Positions 24,458 through 33,006 of a stretch of DNA of 64,000 nucleotides are shown here, piece by piece. Positions within the stretch are counted from its first letter, which is position 1; each line of letters begins with the position of its first letter. This DNA comes from Curtobacterium sp. VKM Ac-1376 (GTDB lineage Bacteria; Actinomycetota; Actinomycetes; Actinomycetales; Microbacteriaceae): contig NZ_JADKRV010000009.1 of the NCBI RefSeq assembly GCF_015351025.1, positions 62,001 through 126,000 on the forward strand, in the 5' to 3' direction. Made by a program: the position numbers and the translations under genes. The notes below the pieces were generated by a model. That model was not told where the DNA came from, searched no databases, and saw only the letters and a program-made list of their open reading frames with translations.

Positions 24458-25174
24458 TCACCGGGTGGAGGGCGCCTGGAGCGGGTTCGCGTCGGACTCT
24501 ACGGACGACTTCGCCGTCCCCTGGTCCGACGCGCTGGCGCCGCTCGTCTTCTCAGACGCGGCGGTGCCGGATGTGCCGGAGGCAGCGGCGCTCGCGTCGT
24601 CGGTGGCGCCTGCGGTGTCGGTGGCGGCCGTGGCGCCGGTTGCGCCTGTGCTGCCGGTCTCCTTGCTCGTCGACGTGTCGCCCGGCTTCGCAGCCAGCGG
24701 GACGTCGTTCAGCAGGGAGTTCGGCACCTGGTTGTCGGTCGACGCCGTTGCCTGGTCGGGCTTCGCCGGTGTCGGCGTGCCGTACACGCGGCCCGTCTTC
24801 GGGTCGAGGTAGACCGGCGTCGAGTTCGCGATCATGCCGAGCGCCTGGGCGTTGCGGGCGAGGTTCTGCGGCGAGTCGAGCACCCGCAGTTCCTCGGACA
24901 GGGACTGCTGTGTGCGGGAGAGATCCGTCTGCTCGGCCGACAGCGCGTTGAGCGTGTACGCCCCCTGGCTGAGCACCATGCTGATGCCGAGCTGGGCCAG
25001 CAGCAGGATGCCGAGCGCGACGACGGCGACGACGGCGTAGCCGATGCGGGGCCGGACGCGACGCTGGGCCGCGGTCGGGGTGACCTCGACGAGTTCCGGC
25101 CGCGGCTGCTGGTCCGGGCGCGGGGCCCGCGACGGGATGACGGCGGGGTCGACGAGTGCGAGGTTCGTGCTCAT
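24458..25174 (-). CDS. FtsL-like divisome protein (single-pass, low-complexity tail)
   Basis: Positioned between rsmH and ftsI, where ftsL normally lies. The 238-aa product has a cytoplasmic N-terminus, one membrane helix at about residues 45-68 (YAVVAVVALGILLLAQLGISM), then a short coiled region (LSAEQTDLSRTQQSLSEELRVLD) and ARNAQALGMI, a pattern shared with FtsL/DivIC proteins. The last 110 or so residues are Ala/Thr/Ser/Gly-rich with TGATGATAATDT-like repeats. The FtsL role is inferred from topology and synteny, since this family diverges quickly. The rsmH stop is 1 nt upstream. Confidence 0.8.
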   Translation of the reverse strand: MSTNLALVDPAVIPSRAPRPDQQPRPELVEVTPTAAQRRVRPRIGYAVVAVVALGILLLAQLGISMVLSQGAYTLNALSAEQTDLSRTQQSLSEELRVLDSPQNLARNAQALGMIANSTPVYLDPKTGRVYGTPTPAKPDQATASTDNQVPNSLLNDVPLAAKPGDTSTSKETGSTGATGATAATDTAGATDDASAAASGTSGTAASEKTSGASASDQGTAKSSVESDANPLQAPSTR

Positions 25175-25175
25175 G

Positions 25176-26135
25176 TCACTTCCGGATCCGCTGGGCCGCG
25201 CGCAGACGCACGGGGGTTGCTCGGGGGTTGGCGGCGCGTTCGGCCTCGTCGGCCAGCTCGGCGCCCTTGACGATCAGGGAGAAAGTGGGGGCGTGCTCGG
25301 GCAGCTCCACCGGCAGGCCTGCTGGGGCGCTCGACTTCGTGCGCTCCACCAGCGCCCGCTTGACGATGCGGTCCTCGAGCGACTGGTACGACTCGACGAC
25401 GATCCGGCCGTCGACGGCGATGGCGTCGAGCGCTGCCGGAATCGCCCGCTCGAGCACGCTGAGTTCGGCGTTCACCTCGATGCGGAGCGCCTGGAACACC
25501 CGCTTGGCCGGGTGCCCCTGACGCTGGATCGCGACCGGGGTGGCGTCGTGGAGCACCTGGACCAGGTCGCCGGACATCTCGAACGGCTTGGTCGCCCGGC
25601 GCTCGACGATGGCCCGGGCGTAGCGGCCCGCGAGCCGCTCCTCGCCGTAGCGCTGGAAGATGCGGCGGAGTTCGCCCTCGTCGTAGGTGGCCAGGACGTC
25701 GGCGGCGGTCTGCCCCTCGGTCCGGTCCATCCGCATGTCGAGCGGCGCGTCCTGGCTGTACGCGAACCCGCGCTCCGCCCGGTCCAGCTGCAGCGAGCTC
25801 ACGCCGAGGTCGAACAGCACGCCGTCGACCTTCGAGAACCCCTGGCCCTCGATGGCCTCGGTGATGCCGTCGTACACGGTGTGCACGAGCCGGACGCGGT
25901 CACCGAAGCGGGCGAGCCGCTCCCCCGCGATGCCGAGCGCATCGGTGTCCCGGTCGAGCCCGATGAGCGTGAGCTCCGGGAACCGCTCGAGCAACCCTTC
26001 GGAGTGGCCGCCCATCCCGAGCGTGGCGTCGACGACGACCTTGCCCGGGCCCTCGAGCGTCGGCGTGAAGAGGTCGACGATGCGCTGGAGCATCACCGGC
26101 GTGTGCGGGAACTTCGGAGTCTCGTCCTCGGCCAT
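25176..26135 (-). CDS. rsmH: 16S rRNA (cytosine(1402)-N(4))-methyltransferase
   Basis: SAM-dependent methyltransferase for C1402 of 16S rRNA (MraW); 319 aa. The SAM motif is [18 protein letters not shown]. Family segments are [23 protein letters not shown] (two overlapping parts), [18 protein letters not shown] and [14 protein letters not shown]. The ATG at 26135 matches the usual N-terminus ([13 protein letters not shown]). It is second in the dcw cluster, 106 nt after mraZ. Confidence 0.97.
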   Translation of the reverse strand: MAEDETPKFPHTPVMLQRIVDLFTPTLEGPGKVVVDATLGMGGHSEGLLERFPELTLIGLDRDTDALGIAGERLARFGDRVRLVHTVYDGITEAIEGQGFSKVDGVLFDLGVSSLQLDRAERGFAYSQDAPLDMRMDRTEGQTAADVLATYDEGELRRIFQRYGEERLAGRYARAIVERRATKPFEMSGDLVQVLHDATPVAIQRQGHPAKRVFQALRIEVNAELSVLERAIPAALDAIAVDGRIVVESYQSLEDRIVKRALVERTKSSAPAGLPVELPEHAPTFSLIVKGAELADEAERAANPRATPVRLRAAQRIRK

Positions 26136-26241
26136 GTGCAGCCCCTCGTCTCCTGGGCCGTGGGTCCGGATCCCCATCCATGCGACCTGACACCGGGGAA
26201 GTGATGTCAGGGCTTCACGGCTGGGAGTCCCGATCCGCGGA

Positions 26242-26673
26242 TCAGAAGATCCCCGGGATCACCTCCTCGTCGTTGTCGGCGAATGCCTCTTCGGCTTCGG
26301 CGTAGTAGGCCTCCCACGCGGGGGTCGACCAGATCTCGGCACGGTCACCGCTGCCGATGACCGTGAGGTCCCGCTCGAGCCCCGCGTACTCGCGGAGGTT
26401 CTGTGGGATCGTCACGCGGTTCTGCTTGTCGGGCTGTTCGGCGCTGGCCCCCGAGAGGAACAGACGCATGTAGTCGCGGGTGCGCTTCGACGTCATCGGA
26501 GCGGTCCGGATGCGCTCGTGGAGTTCCTCGAACGTCCGGGCGCTGAAGACGACGACGCACCGTTCCTGACCGCGGGTCATCACGAGACCCCCGGACAGTT
26601 CGTCCCGGAACTTGGCGGGGAGGATCACGCGACCCTTCTCGTCGAGCTTCGGGGCATGAGTACCGAGCAGCAC
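26242..26673 (-). CDS. mraZ: Transcriptional regulator MraZ
   Basis: AbrB-fold DNA-binding protein that autoregulates the dcw cluster, 143 aa. Two SpoVT-AbrB-like repeats are visible: [17 protein letters not shown] and [17 protein letters not shown]. It starts with GTG at 26673 ([15 protein letters not shown]). It is the first gene of the long minus-strand cluster. Direct GTGGRG boxes lie about 40 nt upstream, fitting autoregulation. Confidence 0.97.
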   Translation of the reverse strand: MLLGTHAPKLDEKGRVILPAKFRDELSGGLVMTRGQERCVVVFSARTFEELHERIRTAPMTSKRTRDYMRLFLSGASAEQPDKQNRVTIPQNLREYAGLERDLTVIGSGDRAEIWSTPAWEAYYAEAEEAFADNDEEVIPGIF

Positions 26674-26710
26674 GTCGGGCCTCCCCTCCGCTCCACCGGA
26701 CCGTTGCGAG

Positions 26711-26726
26711 CCCCACTTTACTCCAC
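26711..26726 (-). promoter_or_regulatory. Probable MraZ operator upstream of mraZ
   Basis: On the minus strand the sequence reads GTGGAGTAAAGTGGGG, two GTGGRG boxes spaced exactly 10 nt. MraZ is known to bind direct repeats with a GTGG core at about 10-bp period upstream of mraZ. The site is about 40 nt before the mraZ start. The assignment is from pattern and position only. Confidence 0.6.
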
Positions 26727-26862
26727 TCCCCTCCCCAGACCCAGGCTTCTGCTCCCTTTTCGGCCCGCGACACCCCTACTGGGGGCACCAAATCCGGAAT
26801 GCACCCCGCGCGGGAGACCCGACAAGCCCGGAATCATGCGGCTCGACTGCCCCGGGGCTCCC

Positions 26863-26898
26863 GTGGAGGAAAGTGGAGGACTTTCGCAGTCGGTGGAG
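26863..26898 (+). promoter_or_regulatory. Phased GTGGAG direct repeats (possible second MraZ-type site)
   Basis: GTGGAG occurs at 26863, 26873 and 26893 on the plus strand, that is at 10- and 20-nt steps, with the MraZ-like AAAGTGGAGG in the middle. It lies in the 435-nt gap upstream of mraZ (26674-27108) but in the opposite orientation to the site at 26711. It could be an operator or chance in GC-rich sequence. Confidence 0.35.
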
Positions 26899-26949
26899 CG
26901 CCTCAGGGCGCGCCGCGGGCCCGCCGCCGAGAGGTCGCGAACCGTCGGC

Positions 26950-27010
26950 AGCGCGGGCCTCGGGCAACAGTTCGTGCCCCCTCGGCGGCCATCACCCGGC
27001 ATGTCGTGAC
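26950..27010 (-). repeat. Dispersed AACTGTCG-type element, diverged copy
   Basis: On the minus strand this reads GGTCACGACATGCC, a short spacer, CCGCCGAG and then GCACGAACTGTTG. The order and spacing match the left half of the 173-bp array copy at about 43643-43689. It is non-coding and upstream of mraZ. Limits are approximate because identity fades gradually. Confidence 0.5.
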
Positions 27011-27055
27011 CGCTCGCGCGCACCCGCCACCGCACCCACGCCCCGGGAACACAGA

Positions 27056-27083
27056 ACGGGGCCGACCCGAAGGTCGACCCCGT
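27056..27083 (-). terminator. Hairpin downstream of the DUF3040 gene
   Basis: Inverted repeat with outer arms ACGGGG/CCCCGT and inner arms GACC/GGTC around a CGAA tetraloop, separated by a 2-by-2 internal loop. It lies about 26 nt beyond the stop of the minus-strand DUF3040 gene. A second small palindrome, GGAGCGCAGCGCTCC, sits between them. Termination is inferred. Confidence 0.45.
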
Positions 27084-27108
27084 GGAGGAGTGTGGAGCGC
27101 AGCGCTCC

Positions 27109-27498
27109 CTAGCTCTGGTCGTTCCGCTTGTCCCAGCGGTCGTTCATGCGGTCCATGAAGGATCCACCACCGGCGGACGGCCGAGCTGCGCCGCCGGACG
27201 CCGGCCGACCCGGTCGAGCAGGCCTGGACTTCGGGGCACGCATGCCCGGGCGCAGCGCGAAGAGGACACCGGCGAGCATCACGACGAAGCCGAGGATGCC
27301 CAGCAGCGGTGCCTTCATGACCAGGCCGACGATGACGATGGCGACCCCGGCGAGTGCACCGAGGACCCCGAGTGTGATGGCCGTGTACGTCGGACGACCC
27401 TGTCGACGTGTGACACGCGCCACGAAATCGGAATCGTTCTGGTAGAGGCTGCGCTCCATCTCTTCGAGAAGGCGCTGCTCCTGTTCCGAGAGCGGCAT
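27109..27498 (-). CDS. DUF3040 family membrane protein
   Basis: Small actinobacterial membrane protein, 129 aa. The N-terminus MPLSEQEQRLLEEMERSLYQ is the DUF3040 signature. Two membrane segments follow (ITLGVLGALAGVAIVIVGLV and LLGILGFVVMLAGVLFAL), then a basic, Pro/Gly-rich tail ending in SFMDRMNDRWDKRNDQS. Function is unknown; the family often lies near the dcw cluster. It is divergent from the polyprenyl synthase gene, with a 96-nt shared upstream gap. Confidence 0.9.
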   Translation of the reverse strand: MPLSEQEQRLLEEMERSLYQNDSDFVARVTRRQGRPTYTAITLGVLGALAGVAIVIVGLVMKAPLLGILGFVVMLAGVLFALRPGMRAPKSRPARPGRPASGGAARPSAGGGSFMDRMNDRWDKRNDQS

Positions 27499-27594
27499 CT
27501 TGGTTCCCTCTGTTCCTGGGATCGACGCGGGGTTGAAAAACGCGGGTTGGGTGGACCGATTCTATGCCTCGACCACTCCACTAGGGTAGGGATC

Positions 27595-28713
27595 GTGGCT
27601 GAGAGTACGCGATTAGTGGACCTCGTATCGGCGCGTATCGACCGGGCACTCGACGAGCAGCGTGAACGGCTCCTCGCGATCAGTCCGGACCTTGCGCCGT
27701 TCGACCTGTACGCCCGAGACCTGCTGTCCGGCGGCAAGCGCTTCCGGGCGCTGTTCTGCTACTGGGGATGGCAGTCGGTGGCCGGCCGTTCCGGCTCGTT
27801 CGACCCGCTGGCCGAGGGGTCGCGGCAGACCACCGCGGAGGCGATCGTCACGGTCGCCGCCGCGCTCGAGGTCTTCCACGCCGCTGCCCTCGTGCACGAC
27901 GACATCATGGACCGCTCGGACACCCGCCGCGGACGCCCCGCTGCCCACCGCCGTTTCGAGTCGCTGCACCAGGAGTCGGGCTTCGTCGGCGACCGCGGAC
28001 AGTACGGCACGAACTCGGCCCTGCTCCTCGGCGACCTGCTGCTCTCGCTCAGCGACGCCGTGTTCGACGAGGGCCTCGCGCTGCTCGACCCGGTCCGCGC
28101 CCGGATCGTCCGCCAGGAGTTCCACGACATGCGCCTCGACGTCACGGCGGGCCAGTACCTCGACGTGCACGAGGAGACCGCCTGGCCGGTCATCGACGAG
28201 TCCGAGCATCTGCTCCGCGCCCAGCGCGTCATCGTCTTCAAGTCGGCGAAGTACTCGATCGAGGCCCCGCTCGTCATCGGCGCCCTGGTCGCCGGCGCGA
28301 GCGACTCGCAGCTCGAGGGCCTCCGCGCGTTCGGACTCCCCCTCGGGGTGGCGTACCAGCTCCGCGACGACATGCTCGGCGTGTTCGGCGACCCCGAGGT
28401 CACCGGCAAGCCCGCCGGCGACGACCTCCGCGAGGGCAAGCGCACCGTCCTCATCGCCTCGGCCCGCAAGGCCCTGCCGAGTGGCCCCCGACAGCTCCTC
28501 GACGAGCTGCTCGGCGACCCGGACCTCGACGAGGAACAGGTGCAGATGCTCCGCGCCACCCTGACCGAGTCGGGTGCGGTGGCAGCGGTGGAGCGATCGA
28601 TCGATCGACACGTGCAGCGGGCGAAGGCGGCGCTCGGCGCGTCGCCGCTCACGCCGTCGGCACGCGAGCAGCTCGCGTCCCTGGCCGACACCGTCAGCCG
28701 CCGCTCCGCGTAG
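27595..28713 (+). CDS. Polyprenyl diphosphate synthase (IdsA-like)
   Basis: Trans-isoprenyl diphosphate synthase condensing IPP with allylic diphosphates to supply quinone or lipid-carrier precursors; 372 aa. The first Asp-rich motif is in LVHDDIMDRSDTRRGR and the second in YQLRDDMLGVFGD. GGKRFRALFCY near residue 45 binds IPP. Product chain length cannot be read directly. The GTG at 27595 begins VAESTRLVDLVSARID. Its place near Rv2175c-, PknL- and AroG-like genes matches mycobacterial idsA2. Confidence 0.92.
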   Translation: MAESTRLVDLVSARIDRALDEQRERLLAISPDLAPFDLYARDLLSGGKRFRALFCYWGWQSVAGRSGSFDPLAEGSRQTTAEAIVTVAAALEVFHAAALVHDDIMDRSDTRRGRPAAHRRFESLHQESGFVGDRGQYGTNSALLLGDLLLSLSDAVFDEGLALLDPVRARIVRQEFHDMRLDVTAGQYLDVHEETAWPVIDESEHLLRAQRVIVFKSAKYSIEAPLVIGALVAGASDSQLEGLRAFGLPLGVAYQLRDDMLGVFGDPEVTGKPAGDDLREGKRTVLIASARKALPSGPRQLLDELLGDPDLDEEQVQMLRATLTESGAVAAVERSIDRHVQRAKAALGASPLTPSAREQLASLADTVSRRSA

Positions 28714-28742
28714 ACGCACCCGTCGCCCGGCACGCGACCACG

Positions 28743-28790
28743 GACGGACGGGAGGCCCGGTACCAGCCGGTACCGGGCCTCCCGTCCGTC
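28743..28790. terminator. Long bidirectional hairpin between convergent genes
   Basis: Perfect 22-nt inverted repeat with arms at 28743-28764 and 28769-28790 and a 4-nt AGCC loop; the core is GACGGGAGGCCCGG. It separates the polyprenyl synthase (plus) from the Rv2175c-like gene (minus), 29 nt after one stop and 13 nt after the other. It is the strongest member of the GGAGGC hairpin family. There is no T-tract, so termination is inferred from the stem and position. Confidence 0.7.
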
Positions 28791-28802
28791 AGGGGTGTCG
28801 GA

Positions 28803-29159
28803 TCAGAGCAGCGACTGGGCGATGCGGCGCACCTCGGCCTTGCGGCCGGCGCGCAGCGCGGCGATCGGCGTCGTGCCCATCGCGTCATCGACCGTGAGCA
28901 TCCAGCGCACGGCCTCGTCGTCGGTGAAGCCGTTGTCGGAGAGCACGATGAGCGTGCCGCGGAGTTCGGGCAGCGGCTCGCGGTCCTCGAGGAACTCACT
29001 CGGCACGCGGAGGACTCCGCCGACGCGGGCGGCGAGCAGGGTCTTCTGCTCGAAGAGGCGGTGGATCCGACCGGGGCTCGTGCTGAACATGTCCACCAGC
29101 TCGGGGACGGTCAGCCAGCGTTCGGAGAGGGACAGGTCGTCGGCGGGTTCGGCACTCAC
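28803..29159 (-). CDS. Rv2175c-like DNA-binding protein
   Basis: A 118-aa protein with an N-terminal winged-helix or helix-turn-helix segment (RWLTVPELVDMFSTSPGRIHRLFEQKTLLAARV) and a C-terminal domain (LRGTLIVLSDNGFTDDEAVRWML). The order and content resemble mycobacterial Rv2175c, a DNA-binding substrate of the kinase PknL. Here too a PknL-like kinase is close by, at 30690. The GTG at 29159 begins MSAEPADDLSLSERW. It is divergent from the LysM gene, with a 173-nt gap that must hold both promoters. Confidence 0.83.
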   Translation of the reverse strand: MSAEPADDLSLSERWLTVPELVDMFSTSPGRIHRLFEQKTLLAARVGGVLRVPSEFLEDREPLPELRGTLIVLSDNGFTDDEAVRWMLTVDDAMGTTPIAALRAGRKAEVRRIAQSLL

Positions 29160-29332
29160 ACGCCCATGGTGCCAGAGTGACCGCCGGAGTGAATCCGCAT
29201 CGTCCGTCACATTCGTCACATCGACCACATCAGACTCTCTGGTTGACTTGGGAATCACACCATGCCAGCGTTGTGCCACCTGTGCGTGCGCGCACCGATC
29301 ACGCACGGCTCAGTCGACATCAGGAGATACCC

Positions 29333-30607
29333 GTGGACCACGCTGCAGACGAAGACGCCCGGCGCGCACGATCCGCCCGGTTCGCCACCATGCCCATCGT
29401 CCTCGCCGGTACGATCGCGATGACCGCGAGCCTGACCGGCCCCGTCGCCCACGCCGAGCCGCGGCATGACGACGCCGACGCGAACCACAAGCGCCACGTC
29501 GACCAGGACCGCAACGTCGGTGACCGCCCCGTGTTCGGCACCGCCGTCGCGCGCCAGTCGGAGACCCTGGTGCGGACCGTCGCGGCCACCGCGACGGCGC
29601 CGACGTCGTACACGGTGCGCCAGGGTGACACCGTCTCCGCCATCGCCGCTCGCTTCGGGCTGTCGGCGCAGGAGATCCTGGTGCGCAACGGACTCGGCTG
29701 GAACACGATCATCCACCCGGGGCAGACGCTCCACCTGGCGTCGACACCCGCCGTCACCACTGCCGCCGTCCGCACGTCGTCAGCAACCTCGGGCTCCGGG
29801 TCCAGCACCTCGAGCTACCACGTCAAGCAGGGCGACACCGTGTCGGGCATCGCGTCGCGGGTCGGCGTGTCGACGACGGCACTCCTCAGCGCGAACAAGC
29901 TCTCACAGCGCAGCGTCATCTACCCCGGACAGACCCTCCGCGTGCCGCACGGTTCGTCGGGCACGCCGTCCGTGTCGACCGCCGCCGCACCGTCGACGTC
30001 GACGTCGAGCGTGAAGATCACGGCGGGCGACACCGTCGGCTCGATCGCCGCCGCCCACCACGTGTCCGTCGCGTCGCTCCTGTCGGCGAACGGCCTGTCG
30101 TACACGAGCACCATCTACGCGGGCAAGACCCTCGTCATCCCGTCGTCGTCGGTGACGGCCGTCCCCGCGGTGTCCTCGGGTGCCGCCGTCAGCGGAACGG
30201 TCGGCCTGAGCGCCGAGCAGCGCCAGAACGCCGCCACCATCGTCGCCGTCGGCCGTTCCCTCGGGGTCTCCGACCGTGGCCTCGTCGTTGCCCTCGCCGC
30301 CGCGATGCAGGAGTCGAGCCTCCGCAACGTGGCGCACGGCGACCGCGACTCGGTCGGGCTGTTCCAGCAGCGTCCGAGCCAGGGCTGGGGCAGCGCGGCG
30401 GAGCTGCAGGACCCGGCGTACTCCACGAAGCTGTTCTTCGGCGGGCGGAACAACCCGAACGCCGGCAAGACCCGCGGGCTGCTCGACGTGCCCGGCTGGT
30501 CGTCCATGAGCATCACCGACGCGGCCCAGGCCGTGCAGCTCTCGGCCTACCCGGAGGCCTACGCCAACTGGGCGAGCGCCGCCGAAGGCTGGCTGGCGAC
30601 CCTCTGA
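29333..30607 (+). CDS. Secreted LysM protein with lysozyme-like C-terminal domain
   Basis: Probable cell-wall hydrolase, 424 aa. A signal sequence is seen at residues 18-42 (MPIVLAGTIAMTASLTGPVAHA). Three LysM domains start near residues 87, 162 and 227 (YTVRQGDTVSAIAARFG, YHVKQGDTVSGIASRVG, VKITAGDTVGSIAAAHH). The C-terminal 130 residues contain VALAAAMQESSLRN and DSVGLFQQRPSQGWG, typical of a transglycosylase-like fold with the glutamate in QESS. The GTG start has AGGAGA five nt upstream. The PASTA kinase gene follows 82 nt later. Confidence 0.88.
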   Translation: MDHAADEDARRARSARFATMPIVLAGTIAMTASLTGPVAHAEPRHDDADANHKRHVDQDRNVGDRPVFGTAVARQSETLVRTVAATATAPTSYTVRQGDTVSAIAARFGLSAQEILVRNGLGWNTIIHPGQTLHLASTPAVTTAAVRTSSATSGSGSSTSSYHVKQGDTVSGIASRVGVSTTALLSANKLSQRSVIYPGQTLRVPHGSSGTPSVSTAAAPSTSTSSVKITAGDTVGSIAAAHHVSVASLLSANGLSYTSTIYAGKTLVIPSSSVTAVPAVSSGAAVSGTVGLSAEQRQNAATIVAVGRSLGVSDRGLVVALAAAMQESSLRNVAHGDRDSVGLFQQRPSQGWGSAAELQDPAYSTKLFFGGRNNPNAGKTRGLLDVPGWSSMSITDAAQAVQLSAYPEAYANWASAAEGWLATL

Positions 30608-30689
30608 GCCTCATCCGGAAGATCGAGATTGGGTCACGGCCGGTGCGCCGGTGCGGCGGCGTGCAGTCTCGATTCGTAGAATGCCGCCG

Positions 30690-32774
30690 ATGACCACCAA
30701 CGCCGCCACGGACCCGATGATCGGTCGCATGATCGATCAGCGGTACCGAGTGCGCTCCCGCATCGCTCGCGGGGGCATGGCGACCGTCTACCTGGCGACC
30801 GACGTGCGCCTGGAGCGACGTGTCGCGATCAAGGTCATGCACGGGCACCTGGCCGACGACCAGGCCTTCCGTGAGCGCTTCATCCAGGAGGCGCGTTCGG
30901 CCGCTCGGCTGTCGCACCCGAACCTGGTCGGCGTGTACGACCAGGGCGCCGAGGGCGACACCGCCTACATCGTCATGGAGTACATCCCGGGCATCACGCT
31001 GCGGGACCTGCTGCAGGAGCACCACGCGCTGACGCCGGAGCAGGCGACCGACATCCTGCGCGCCGTGCTGGCCGGGCTGGCGTCCGCGCACCGGGCAGGC
31101 ATCGTGCACCGCGACCTGAAGCCCGAGAACGTCCTGCTCGCCGACGACGGCCGGATCAAACTGGGCGACTTCGGCCTGGCCCGTGCGACGACGGCGAACA
31201 CCGCCACCGGGGCCGCCCTGCTCGGCACCATTGCCTACCTGTCCCCGGAGCTCGTGACCCGCGGTGCCGCGGACTCCCGCAGCGACATCTACGCGCTCGG
31301 CATCATGCTCTACGAGATGCTCACCGGCGAGCAGCCCTACAAGGGTGAGCAGCCGATGCAGATCGCCTACCAGCACGCCAACGACTCCGTGCCCGCGCCG
31401 AGTGCCGCCGTGGCCGGGGTGCCGCCGGAACTCGACGAGTTGGTGGCGTGGTCGACCGCGCGCGACCCGGAGGACCGCCCCCGCGACGCCCGCGAGATGC
31501 TCGACCACATGTCCGGCAACCAGCAGCGTGCGACAGGCCAGTACCGGACAGCCGTGCTGCGCCCCGAGAACGGGACCGCGATCCTGCCGTCCGGCGGGGG
31601 TGTCGGCCCCCTCGGTGCCGCTGCCGGCGCCGCCGGCTTCGGAGCGTTCGCCGCACCGGCCAGCGCGGACGAGACCGCGATCATCGACCGGTCCGCCGAC
31701 CGTGACCAGACCGCCGACCGCGGGCGCTCGCCGGCCCGCGGCCGTGGTTCCACCCCGGGCCCGCGCCGCACCGGCAGCCAGCCGGGGGTGCTCTCCCCCG
31801 CCGGTCAGCGGCTCGCCGACCAGTCGGCGAAGCGCGGGAAGCGCGGCTGGATCCTGCTGTCCGTGGTCGTCGTGATCACCCTGATCGGCGCCGGCTTCGG
31901 CTGGTACTTCGGCCCCGGACCGGGCGGTAACGTCCGGATCCCGGAAGTCACGGGCAAGTCGGTCTCGCAGGCCCGGCAGCTGCTCGAAGCACAGGGCCTG
32001 CAGACGGCGTCGAAGACCGGAACCCGGTTCGACGCCGTCGTCGCGAAGGGACAGGTGTCGACGACGAAGCCGGCGGCCGACCACGAGGTCCAGAAGGGCA
32101 CGGCGGTGCAGCTCGTGGTGTCGAACGGCCCGCGGATGATCGCCCTGCCCGCGATCGTCGGGCAGCCGCTCTCCACCGTCACCGCCGCACTCGACGACGA
32201 CTTCGCACTGCAGGACGACCGCTACGAGTTCTCCGCCGACGCCCCGAAGGACACCGTCATCGCGGCGACCGGCCGCGCGTCCGGCGGCAGGGCGGTCGAC
32301 CTGACGACGGTGAAGGCCTACGAGGAGACCGGCGAGGTCACCCTCACCGTGTCGCTCGGGCCCGTGCCCGACGTCGTCGGGAAGACCGTCGACGAGGCCT
32401 CCGCCGCCCTCGACGAGGTCGGACTCATCCTCGGCGCCCGCACCGAGGAGTACAGCGAGACCGTGCCGGCCGGGCAGATCGTGTCCGGCGCGGTGCAGGA
32501 CTCGCCCGCCGTGCGTGGCACCGCGGTCGACGTCGTCGTGTCGAAGGGCCAGACGCCGATCACCGTGCCGAAGGAGGGCGTCGTCGGCAAGACCATCAAC
32601 GAGGCGACCGCGACCCTCGAGGGACTCGGCCTCAAGGTCGCTGTGCCCGACTGCACCAACATCCTGTGCGGCTTCTACGACTGGAAGTCGAAGCTGCCGG
32701 TGACCGGCACCGACCCAGGCGAGGGCGCCACGGTCTACCGCGGCGACACCGTCACCCTGTCCTACGACCAGTAA
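30690..32774 (+). CDS. PASTA-domain Ser/Thr protein kinase at a PknL-like locus
   Basis: Membrane receptor-type kinase, 694 aa. The kinase domain covers about residues 12-275 with ARGGMATVYLA (P-loop), VAIKVMHG (lysine), IVHRDLKPENVLL (catalytic loop), LGDFGLARA (DFG) and YLSPELV. A Pro/Arg-rich juxtamembrane linker leads to one membrane helix at about residue 387 (GWILLSVVVVITLIGAGFGW). About four PASTA repeats follow, probably facing the wall. The locus matches mycobacterial pknL, yet mycobacterial PknL lacks PASTA repeats. Start 30690 is preferred; ATG 30681 is possible. Confidence 0.95.
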   Translation: MTTNAATDPMIGRMIDQRYRVRSRIARGGMATVYLATDVRLERRVAIKVMHGHLADDQAFRERFIQEARSAARLSHPNLVGVYDQGAEGDTAYIVMEYIPGITLRDLLQEHHALTPEQATDILRAVLAGLASAHRAGIVHRDLKPENVLLADDGRIKLGDFGLARATTANTATGAALLGTIAYLSPELVTRGAADSRSDIYALGIMLYEMLTGEQPYKGEQPMQIAYQHANDSVPAPSAAVAGVPPELDELVAWSTARDPEDRPRDAREMLDHMSGNQQRATGQYRTAVLRPENGTAILPSGGGVGPLGAAAGAAGFGAFAAPASADETAIIDRSADRDQTADRGRSPARGRGSTPGPRRTGSQPGVLSPAGQRLADQSAKRGKRGWILLSVVVVITLIGAGFGWYFGPGPGGNVRIPEVTGKSVSQARQLLEAQGLQTASKTGTRFDAVVAKGQVSTTKPAADHEVQKGTAVQLVVSNGPRMIALPAIVGQPLSTVTAALDDDFALQDDRYEFSADAPKDTVIAATGRASGGRAVDLTTVKAYEETGEVTLTVSLGPVPDVVGKTVDEASAALDEVGLILGARTEEYSETVPAGQIVSGAVQDSPAVRGTAVDVVVSKGQTPITVPKEGVVGKTINEATATLEGLGLKVAVPDCTNILCGFYDWKSKLPVTGTDPGEGATVYRGDTVTLSYDQ

Positions 32775-32894
32775 GGGCGGCGGCGGCGGCGCGGGCACGC
32801 CGGTGCGTGGCGCCTGCGCGACGCTGTGCCGCCCGTGCGTGCTGGCGCCTCCGCAGAACGTCGCGGCCAGGGCAGTGGACGCAACGGCATGACG

Positions 32895-32938
32895 GACGGG
32901 AGGCGCGTCGCGGCACCGCCGCGGGCCTCCCGTCCGGT
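32895..32938. terminator. GGAGGC-family hairpin between pknL-like kinase and aroG
   Basis: Inverted repeat with 12-nt perfect arms, CGGACGGGAGGC at 32895-32906 and GCCTCCCGTCCG at 32927-32938, plus inner GCGGC/GCCGC pairing. It lies between the convergent kinase gene and aroG. Bidirectional termination is inferred. Confidence 0.6.
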
Positions 32939-33006
32939 ACGCGGAAGCGACAGAACCCCGCGAACGTGCCGCGCGATTCCGTCGCCTTGGCGGAACCGAT
33001 CCTGCG

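Noticed and set aside
29243..29271. Promoter with TTGACT at 29243 upstream of the LysM gene
   Set aside because: A good -35-like word is present, but no acceptable -10 lies 16-18 nt downstream.
30627..30690. Leaderless promoter for the PASTA kinase (TAGAAT at 30676)
   Set aside because: The -10-like word is reasonable, but no -35 at proper distance was found, and alternative starts make the leader length uncertain.
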